DNA of 43,082 nucleotides from an uncultured Alphaproteobacteria bacterium (lineage in GTDB: Bacteria; Pseudomonadota; Alphaproteobacteria; Bin95). The notes under the pieces were generated by a model. It was not told the origin of the DNA. It worked only from the letters and a program-made list of their open reading frames with translations, and did no database searches. The translations under genes and the position numbers were made by a program. This document shows positions 17,651 to 24,193 of the stretch, in pieces. How positions within the stretch are numbered: position 1 is the first letter of the stretch; the number at the start of each line of letters is the position of its first letter. The DNA lies in the NCBI GenBank assembly GCA_938083135.1, contig CALLKY010000112.1, positions 1-43,082 on the forward strand. The letters run 5' to 3'.

Positions 17651-18445
17651 CTAATTCGCGTAATCTGGTTCTTCCCGATCCAGCTTGCTCAGTTGGCCCG
17701 GCCAGTCGCGGCTGACGGTGTCTTTGCCGTGGCGGCTTTCCAGCTTGTCGGACGTACCCTGGGCCACATATTCCGGCGGCAGTTTGATGGGCCGGCCCGT
17801 GGCTTTAGAAATTGCCATGGCCTGAAGCTGGGACGCGCAGGATTTCTCTAGCGCAAACAGGCCGCGCCATGCTTCGGGCACGCTCCGCCCACAGCAAAGG
17901 ACGCCATGATTGCGCAGGATCATAGTTTGGTTTTCGCCAAGGTCACGCACCAAGCGCTCGCGTTCGTCCAGGTTCGTCGCAACCCCCTCCCAGTCATGAT
18001 AGGAGATGCGATTGTGGAAGCGGAGCGAATGCTGCGTCATTGGCAGCAGGCCCTCTTTCAAGCAGGACACAGCCATACCGGCGACAGTGTGGGTATGCGC
18101 CACACAGACAACATCCTCCCGCGCCATATGGATGGCGGAATGAATGGTAAACCCGGCCGGATTCACTGGGAAACCGTTGTCGAGCACAATTTCACCGTCC
18201 GTATCAATCTTCACGAGATTGGATGCCGTCACTTCCTGGAACATCAGCCCATAGGGGTTGATGAGAAAGTGATGCTCCGGCCCCGGAACACGGGCAGAGA
18301 AATGGGTGCCGCCAAGATCTGTCATGCCGTGGCGGGCTGCCAGGCGGTATAGGGCAGCAAGCTCAACGCGCACGTCCCATTCTTCAGGGGAAACAGCAGC
18401 GCGCACATCAATCGTCGGAACCGGTTGGGATAGGTCCAAGGGCAT
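17651..18445 (-). CDS. Class II aldolase/adducin family protein (copy 1)
   Basis: 264 residues. Zinc ligands are visible in the HTHTVAGMAV motif (about residue 117) and in ILRNHGVL, with the phosphate-type loop GGTHFSARVPG near residue 43. These are features of the AraD/fuculose-aldolase fold. Substrates of this subgroup are poorly known. It lies 22 nt after a second, related gene on the same strand, so the two form an operon. Confidence 0.88.
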   Translation of the reverse strand: MPLDLSQPVPTIDVRAAVSPEEWDVRVELAALYRLAARHGMTDLGGTHFSARVPGPEHHFLINPYGLMFQEVTASNLVKIDTDGEIVLDNGFPVNPAGFTIHSAIHMAREDVVCVAHTHTVAGMAVSCLKEGLLPMTQHSLRFHNRISYHDWEGVATNLDERERLVRDLGENQTMILRNHGVLCCGRSVPEAWRGLFALEKSCASQLQAMAISKATGRPIKLPPEYVAQGTSDKLESRHGKDTVSRDWPGQLSKLDREEPDYAN

Positions 18446-18467
18446 AGCGAGTGTCTTTCTTATCTAT

Positions 18468-19250
18468 TCAATGCATGAAGCTGTCATCGTCGCGCGCAAC
18501 CAGGCGCAGCGAGGATTCCCAAGCGTCGAGAAGATTCCCGAAGCCTGGCTTCTGAAGCATCCGTTGGAATAATGCGCGTGTACTTTCGCAGAGTTCCACA
18601 GATGGCGTGACCAGTTCAGCGCCCGTCGCTTCAACAGCAAGCTGCGTCTGGCAGCATTTCTCCAGGTTATAGAGAAGCGCCCAGGCAGAACGGACACTGG
18701 GGCCACAGGTCAGCAGGCCATGGTTTTCCAGCAACAATGCGTCATGGCCAGCAAGGTCGCGCTGCAGGCGGGCGCACTCGTCGGCGTCATCCGCGATGCC
18801 TTCATAGGGGTGATGGCCAAGGTTTTTGTAGAAGCGCATATGCTTCTGGGTAAGCGGCGTTAGCCCGCCCTCAACGCTGGAGACCGCCATGCCCGCGACA
18901 GTGTGAGTGTGCGCTGCGCACATCACATCATCACGGCCAGACAGCACGGCGTGGTGGATCGTGAACCCTGCAGCATTCACCGGCCATGGGCCGTCAGACA
19001 GCACGTCGCCATCCATATTCACCTTGATCAATGAAGACGCCGTGATCTCATCGAAAAGAACGCCATACGGGTTGATCAGAAACTGATCCGGATGCCCAGG
19101 CACACGTGCTGAAATATGGGTGCCGACAAGATCATCCATGTCATGCTTGGCGACCAGGCGATAAAAGCCCGCGAGCTCTACCCGCGTATCCCATTCTTCA
19201 TCAGACACCGCGCCTTTCAAGGAAGGCAGCGAAGTTGCATCAAGGGCCAT
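18468..19250 (-). CDS. Class II aldolase/adducin family protein (copy 2)
   Basis: About 260 residues, clearly paralogous to the next gene. It shares SDEEWDTRVELAGFYRL, the LVGTHISARVPG loop, FLINPYGVLF, the AHTHTVAGMAVS zinc motif and LLENHGLL. I placed the start at the ATG at 19250, which has AAGGAG 8 nt upstream; the frame extends to a GTG at 19259. It is the first gene of the pair, reading away from the sensor kinase across a shared regulatory region. Confidence 0.88.
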   Translation of the reverse strand: MALDATSLPSLKGAVSDEEWDTRVELAGFYRLVAKHDMDDLVGTHISARVPGHPDQFLINPYGVLFDEITASSLIKVNMDGDVLSDGPWPVNAAGFTIHHAVLSGRDDVMCAAHTHTVAGMAVSSVEGGLTPLTQKHMRFYKNLGHHPYEGIADDADECARLQRDLAGHDALLLENHGLLTCGPSVRSAWALLYNLEKCCQTQLAVEATGAELVTPSVELCESTRALFQRMLQKPGFGNLLDAWESSLRLVARDDDSFMH

Positions 19251-19277
19251 AGGGACCACTCCTTAGGGGTTTATTTA

Positions 19278-19310
19278 CGTTGGTTAATGCAATCTTTACT
19301 ATAACCAACG
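19278..19310. promoter_or_regulatory. Candidate operator in divergent aldolase/kinase promoter region
   Basis: CGTTGGTTA (19278-19286) and TAACCAACG (19302-19310) form a perfect 9-bp inverted repeat with a 15-nt spacer. A third related half-site, ATAACCAAG, begins at about 19329. The repeat lies 28 bp upstream of the first aldolase gene and about 135 bp before the kinase start. Its position and dyad form suggest a transcription-factor site. The regulator is not in this window or not recognisable. Confidence 0.5.
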
Positions 19311-19444
19311 AGATATCTGCTAGACAGTATAACCAAGATCAGCCTGGGGGCAATTTAACGCCATCTGGCCACTGCCCGGAATTTTTGCCCCGAATTTCTA
19401 TATCAGGCCTCGGTGCCTGGACGAAACTTCACAGGAGGCGACGA

Positions 19445-20905
19445 ATGGACGGGACGATGGCGCGTACAAAGTTTGCACTCTTTGAAGAATTTCAGCACAT
19501 GGCTGATAGCCTAGACCTGGGTTTTATAGCCCTATCGGCATCCGGCGACGTTCAGGCTTTCAATACTGCCTATGCAGTGCTGGCTGGGATTGATGCAGCT
19601 ACAGCACCGAAAGATATCAAGGCCCCAGCCGCCCTTGGTTCTTCCGATAGCAGCCCGATAGAAGCAAGTCTTCGTCAACAGGATGGTAGACAGATCGCCG
19701 TTCGTGCGGACCGCGTCAGCACAGGCGCAAACGGAGAGAAGGCGCTTTTCGTTCGTGAGATCCTCGGCGACCAGACCCTCCAAGCAGCAAAACGGAAGCA
19801 CGAAGAAACAATCCGCCGATTTGATATCCTGACTGACCGATCCGGTATGGGTATGTGGTTGGCCGGGCCGGATAATCTGATCCTTGAAGCAAACCCAGCC
19901 ATGGCGCGGCTGCTAGAGCTGGCAGGCAGCGATGCGCTTATTGGCCAGGACCCTTTCGCGAATACGCCGCTTGATGAGCAACCGTGGCTACGTGAGAGCC
20001 TCGCAAATCTCTCCCCAGATGGGGCAGCCAGCATTCGACACAATCTTTTGCAGGCAAGTGGCACGGTCATCCGGGTACAATCGGACATGACCCGTGACCC
20101 TGTGACGGGCGGGTACATTACGTTCGTGCGCGATGTAACGGAGGAAGAGCAGCTTGTTCGCGATCTTGCAGGCCGTAATCAAGACCTTGAACATTTCAGC
20201 ATCGCCGCATCCCATGACCTTCGGGAGCCAATGCGCAAAATCACGATCTATGCGGGGATGCTCGAAGAGGATCTCGCTGACGTTATGTCTGATACGGCGC
20301 GCAGAGATCTCGCCGTCATTTCTGATGCGTCTAAGCGTATGTCGGCACTGGTTGAGATGTTGTCAGTATATGTCAATCTAAAAGAGAACATCGGCGCGCC
20401 AAAAACGGTTGAATTGGTGCCGCTTATTAAAGATGTGATGGAAGAATTGGATACGCCAGACGGCGTTAACCTTTCCATTGACGCTCCGGAACCCTTGTTT
20501 ATAGATGAAGCTGCTTTGCGGCGATTATGCCGGGCAGTGTTGTCGAACTGTATTGCCTATCGCAGACAGGATGCACCGCTTATCATCCAAGCAAAAGCAC
20601 AATGGAAATCCGCTGACACTGTGGTGTTAACTTTCACAGATAATGGCGAAGGTGTCCCTCAAGATCAGCGAACGGCGGTGCTGGCACCCCTGAAACGATT
20701 GCGGAGTCAGGGAATTTCACCTGGTTCAGGAATGGGCCTTGCCATTTGCGCCCGAATAGCCGAATATTATGGCGGCTCTGTGTTATTACAAGCTTCGTCT
20801 TCCGGAGGTGCGGTTGTAATAATTGAACTTAGGCTTACTCGGCAAGACACAAACGCTTCGCTTAATTGCTCGATTGGGGAACAGGACGATGCCCAACGAT
20901 GGTGA
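19445..20905 (+). CDS. PAS-domain sensor histidine kinase
   Basis: 486 residues from the ATG at 19445, which has an AGGAGG site 6 nt upstream; the open frame runs back to 19280 but the extra stretch has no domain. Two PAS-like domains (about 5-110 and 125-235) precede a HisKA dimerisation domain with the phospho-acceptor His257 in ASHDLREPMRKI. A HATPase domain follows (DNGEGVP, GSGMGLAICARIAEYYGG). No membrane segments, so cytoplasmic. The HisKA type resembles that of phytochrome-like kinases. Its end overlaps the next receiver gene by 17 nt. Confidence 0.9.
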   Translation: MDGTMARTKFALFEEFQHMADSLDLGFIALSASGDVQAFNTAYAVLAGIDAATAPKDIKAPAALGSSDSSPIEASLRQQDGRQIAVRADRVSTGANGEKALFVREILGDQTLQAAKRKHEETIRRFDILTDRSGMGMWLAGPDNLILEANPAMARLLELAGSDALIGQDPFANTPLDEQPWLRESLANLSPDGAASIRHNLLQASGTVIRVQSDMTRDPVTGGYITFVRDVTEEEQLVRDLAGRNQDLEHFSIAASHDLREPMRKITIYAGMLEEDLADVMSDTARRDLAVISDASKRMSALVEMLSVYVNLKENIGAPKTVELVPLIKDVMEELDTPDGVNLSIDAPEPLFIDEAALRRLCRAVLSNCIAYRRQDAPLIIQAKAQWKSADTVVLTFTDNGEGVPQDQRTAVLAPLKRLRSQGISPGSGMGLAICARIAEYYGGSVLLQASSSGGAVVIIELRLTRQDTNASLNCSIGEQDDAQRW

Positions 20906-21335
20906 TGTGGTTCTGCTCGCGGAAGACGATCCTGATGATGTTCGGATTATCCGACGCGCCTTTAAATCTGCAGGTATCAATAAGAACATTTCTGTTGTCG
21001 GTGATGGTGCAGAATTGCTGGACTATCTACACCAAGATGGGGCCTACAAAGACGTGGGCTCAGCCCCGAAACCTTCAATGATCGTTCTTGATATCAACAT
21101 GCCCGGCATGAATGGCCTGACTGCACTGCAAGAGGTCAAACTAGACCCTAGGGCAGCTTCCATACCGGTCATTGTATTGACGACGTCTAATGCTGATCTG
21201 GACATAAAAGCAGCCTACGCCCTTGGCGCAGCCTCATATGTCACCAAGCCCCAAGACTTCAACGGCTATGTTGAAGCCTCCCGGCGCATTCGTGACTTCT
21301 GGTTTGAACTGGCGGAACTCCCAACTGTTGCTTGA
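20889..21335 (+). CDS. Single-domain response regulator (Rcp1-like)
   Basis: 148 residues from ATG at 20889. The acidic pocket is AEDDPDDVRII, the phospho-acceptor is Asp68 in IVLDINMPGMNG, and the conserved Thr and Lys are in VLTTSN and VTKPQD. There is no output domain. The form resembles Rcp1-type regulators that receive phosphate from phytochrome-like kinases. The gene overlaps the kinase upstream and abuts the hybrid kinase downstream, implying a phosphorelay. Confidence 0.9.
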   Translation: MPNDGDVVLLAEDDPDDVRIIRRAFKSAGINKNISVVGDGAELLDYLHQDGAYKDVGSAPKPSMIVLDINMPGMNGLTALQEVKLDPRAASIPVIVLTTSNADLDIKAAYALGAASYVTKPQDFNGYVEASRRIRDFWFELAELPTVA

Positions 21336-22566
21336 TGATTCTAAGCGTCGACAGCAACCGGCTGGCCCAGCCAGCACGGCGACATCGGCCAACACGCAAA
21401 ACTCACCGTTTGACAGACTTCTTATCGCCATCATCGAAGATGACCGTGACGATTACATTATTATTGAGCGAATGCTGCGCCGGACCCGCCTGCATGAAGT
21501 CGCGTCAATCCATTTCGACACTGTGTTCAAAGCGCAATCTTGGCTAAGCCGCAACACGCCCGACCTGATCATCACCGATTATATGATGGACGGTGTCGGT
21601 GAAGGCGTCGGGTTGATTTCAACCTTGGCAGAAACCGGCGTGCAGGCACCCGTCATCATGATCACAGGCGCTAAGGATGATACCGTCGACCTGGAGGCGC
21701 TAAACGCTGGTGCCTATGACTACTTGGATAAAAGCAGTCTAAACGCCGCCATCCTGGAACGCTCGATCCGTTATTCTATCCAGCGGTACGGGGTCGAGCG
21801 GCAGCTTCGGCAAAGCCAACGGCAACTTGCGGCGTCAGCAAAGATCGCACAGGAAGCCGCCGCTGCGCGCACGCTCATGATGTCCAAGATGACCCATGAG
21901 CTGCGAACGCCACTGAACGCCATCATCGGCTTTTCAGATGTCATCCGATCCGAGCAGCTCATGCCGGATGCACCAGCGAAAGCCCGTGAGTACGCCACTG
22001 ATATCAGCGAATGCGGTCTGCACCTGATGAACTTGTTGAATTCAGTGTTGGATGTAGAGCGCGCCGCCGCAGACCGGCATAGCCCGGACGAAACGGTTTT
22101 CCCGGTTGATGCGGAGATTGAACGCGCCCGCCGCATGGTCGATCACACGCTAACCCGTCACAATATTTCCTTTACGGTCAATGACAACATCCTTGGCGTG
22201 AAGCTCAGGGCCGATGCGCGCATGGTGCGCCAGATCATCCTGAACCTGCTGACCAATGCCGGGCGCTATTGCCACGACCATGGCCGCGTTTCAATTTCAC
22301 TGCGCGCTCTTGATGTCGGCGTCGCCATCGTCGTTGCCGATGATGGTCCAGGGATGACAGCACAAGAAATTGATATTGCGCTCACCACCTATGGCCGCGC
22401 CCAAAATGATGGCGCGGACGCTGAAGCGGAAACCGGCGCTGGCCTTGGCCTTCCAATCTCCCGCCAGTTGATGGAATTGCACGGTGGGCAGTTGACGATT
22501 GAGTCTGAAAAAGGCGCGGGATGCACCATTGTGCTGACGTTCCCAGCTGAACGGATCGCTGCCTAA
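21328..22566 (+). CDS. Receiver-histidine kinase hybrid protein
   Basis: About 412 residues from the TTG at 21328; the frame is open from 21223, but starts there would overlap the previous gene by over 100 nt and the upstream stretch looks non-coding. The receiver domain has DLIITDYMMDG with Asp84, then a short coiled coil (ERQLRQSQRQLAAS). The HisKA domain carries His190 in MTHELRTPLNAIIGFSD, and the HATPase domain has LTNAGRYC, DDGPGM and GLGLPISRQLMELHGG. It is soluble. With the two preceding genes it forms a likely multi-step phosphorelay. The exact start is uncertain. Confidence 0.88.
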   Translation: MLDDSKRRQQPAGPASTATSANTQNSPFDRLLIAIIEDDRDDYIIIERMLRRTRLHEVASIHFDTVFKAQSWLSRNTPDLIITDYMMDGVGEGVGLISTLAETGVQAPVIMITGAKDDTVDLEALNAGAYDYLDKSSLNAAILERSIRYSIQRYGVERQLRQSQRQLAASAKIAQEAAAARTLMMSKMTHELRTPLNAIIGFSDVIRSEQLMPDAPAKAREYATDISECGLHLMNLLNSVLDVERAAADRHSPDETVFPVDAEIERARRMVDHTLTRHNISFTVNDNILGVKLRADARMVRQIILNLLTNAGRYCHDHGRVSISLRALDVGVAIVVADDGPGMTAQEIDIALTTYGRAQNDGADAEAETGAGLGLPISRQLMELHGGQLTIESEKGAGCTIVLTFPAERIAA

Positions 22567-22570
22567 CCCG

Positions 22571-23044
22571 CTACTTCACGCGGACGGCCCGCCAACTCCA
22601 CCGATGGAATTGACCGTGCGGCCCTTTGCGATTGCTCTCGCCCTGCCCACTCATGGCATTCGGGCCGCTTAACCGGCCACGCCGCGCTGAACGACCGCCC
22701 AGTGCGGTTTCATACAGCAGCCACAGCTCACCGCCCTCCAGTGACCAGCGCATGGACTCCGCGAAAGCAGGACCGGCAATGCGCCCCTCTGTCTCAAACA
22801 GCACTTCCATCTCCGCGCCGTTATCATCCGTAAAGCGCCAGGACTGGCCTTCAAGCCCGCTCAATCCAAGCGGTGGCGGCCCGCCCGCATCCCTAAAGCC
22901 GGGTGCTGAGGCCAGCAGGCCAGTATTGGCTGGCGTCCGCGCTGCTTGCATCTGCGACGGTTGCGACGGCGGCAGCGATGGTGGCGGCGGGGCAAACGCC
23001 CGCGGCGGATCGGCTGGCTGCAGGGGCGGTGGTGGTGGTGCCAT
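22571..23044 (-). CDS. C-terminal part of the proline-rich peptidoglycan-binding protein, downstream of an in-frame TAG
   Basis: 157 codons in exactly the same frame as the gene ending at 23045. The first 30 residues continue its proline-rich linker (MAPPPPPLQPADPP...), and a compact tryptophan-rich beta domain follows (about 65-155: SWRFTDDNGAEMEVLF, SMRWSLEGGELWLLYE, HRWSWRAVRVK). It would lack a signal peptide if started at its own ATG, which sits directly after the stop codon. Most likely it is the C-terminal domain of one exported protein split by a nonsense change; re-initiation or readthrough is an alternative. The domain family is not recognised. Confidence 0.65.
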   Translation of the reverse strand: MAPPPPPLQPADPPRAFAPPPPSLPPSQPSQMQAARTPANTGLLASAPGFRDAGGPPPLGLSGLEGQSWRFTDDNGAEMEVLFETEGRIAGPAFAESMRWSLEGGELWLLYETALGGRSARRGRLSGPNAMSGQGESNRKGPHGQFHRWSWRAVRVK

Positions 23045-23944
23045 CTATAGTGGCGGCACCGCTTTTTGCTCTGGGCTCAGCGCAGGCGGTGCCTGGACTG
23101 TCATTGGCGGTAGCGGTGCTAAATCCATAGTAATCGGCGCGAGCGGTGGAGGCGGCGGCCTGCTGACGGGCTGTGGCAATGGACTTGGCGTCAACTGGCT
23201 TGGCGTAGGTACCGGGGCATCGCGCATGGCAGCCGGAGGTGGCGGTGGAGCAGGCGGTGCTACACTCAAACTAAGCCCTTGGGCAAGCGGCAATGACGGC
23301 TGTGGCAATGGCGGCGGTGGTGGCGCAAACCCGGCTTGGTCTGGAATGCGCGGCGCTGCAGCAGAAACGGGCGGCTGTTGAACCGGCAGCGGTGGCGGCG
23401 CTGCCTGTACCGGCGCGGCCTCACTGGATGTCGGCGCTGGCAGGGTAATCACGTTAAACCGGTCGGACACATCAGGCGTCGGCCAGGGTGTATCCTGTTG
23501 CAAGGGCGGCTGCAGGGATGGCGACAAGGGCGCGGGATATGCTGATGGCGCTGCCCGTGGCGGCGACGCGCTTGAAGCCCCGCTATAACGAGACCGGCGT
23601 GGCTCCACACGGACAGGAGCCGTGACAGATCGAAGCTCTGCCATCAGATCAGCAGAGATGGCACCCGTCGCGGGCAAGCCGGAATCTTGCTGGAACGCGC
23701 GAATGGCCGTTCGTGTCTGCCGCCCGGCGACGCCGTCTGCTCCGCCTGCATCATAGCCAAGCTGACCAAGCAGCTGCTGCGCCTCCCGAACCGTTGCCCG
23801 GCTGGCGGATTGCGCCTGATGCATATGTCCGGCGGTAAGGGCAGGCTGGGCAAACGGCACGGCGTTCGCCTCACGACCGCCCAATTGCGGCATGAGTACC
23901 AGCGCTGCAGACGCCATGAGTAAACATGCAGATAGTCTCGTCAT
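23045..23944 (-). CDS. Exported peptidoglycan-binding-domain protein with proline-rich linker, interrupted by TAG
   Basis: About 299 residues from the ATG at 23944, which overlaps the previous stop as ATGA. The N-terminus MTRLSACLLMASAALVLMPQ is a signal peptide. A PG_binding_1 domain follows (about residues 45-110: REAQQLLGQLGYDAGGADGV, TRTAIRAFQQDSGLP). The rest is a long proline/alanine-rich linker that would reach across the periplasm. The reading frame stops at TAG (23047-23045), yet the same frame continues as proline-rich coding sequence. It sits at the end of the exopolysaccharide export block and may anchor the machinery to the cell wall (inference). Confidence 0.75.
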   Translation of the reverse strand: MTRLSACLLMASAALVLMPQLGGREANAVPFAQPALTAGHMHQAQSASRATVREAQQLLGQLGYDAGGADGVAGRQTRTAIRAFQQDSGLPATGAISADLMAELRSVTAPVRVEPRRSRYSGASSASPPRAAPSAYPAPLSPSLQPPLQQDTPWPTPDVSDRFNVITLPAPTSSEAAPVQAAPPPLPVQQPPVSAAAPRIPDQAGFAPPPPPLPQPSLPLAQGLSLSVAPPAPPPPPAAMRDAPVPTPSQLTPSPLPQPVSRPPPPPLAPITMDLAPLPPMTVQAPPALSPEQKAVPPL

Positions 23945-24189
23945 TGCGGCGCCGCCCTTTGGCTGACGATGTTGTTCCATCGTGCGAGGTCCTCTGGCGC
24001 TGTTGCGACCAATGTGGCGATCCGGTCTGTCATGCCGCTGGCAAGTGCGAGGTCCGTCAATTGCTGCTGCATTGCTTTTCGGTCCCAATACCTGTCAGCA
24101 GATTTGAACCACATCCGCTGCGCCTCCGCCAGCAATAGCCCGCCGATGATAGCACAAGCGCTCGCTCCAATGTGCAGCACATGGCTCAC
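23941..24189 (-). CDS. Small single-span membrane protein of the export block
   Basis: About 82 residues from the GTG at 24189, five bases after the tyrosine-kinase stop. It has one hydrophobic helix (IGASACAIIGGLLLAEAQ) and a helical polar tail (YWDRKAMQQQLTDLALAS). The frame is open to 24273, but that would overlap the kinase gene by 80 nt. It couples by ATGA to the peptidoglycan-binding gene. Not a family I recognise; position suggests an accessory role in polysaccharide export. Confidence 0.55.
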   Translation of the reverse strand: MSHVLHIGASACAIIGGLLLAEAQRMWFKSADRYWDRKAMQQQLTDLALASGMTDRIATLVATAPEDLARWNNIVSQRAAPQ

Positions 24190-24193
24190 GCGC

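Noticed and set aside
22626-23381. 251-codon plus-strand frame rich in glycine and serine
   Set aside because: It is the antisense of the minus-strand proline-rich linker; GGN/GCN-rich complements of proline codons stay open by composition.
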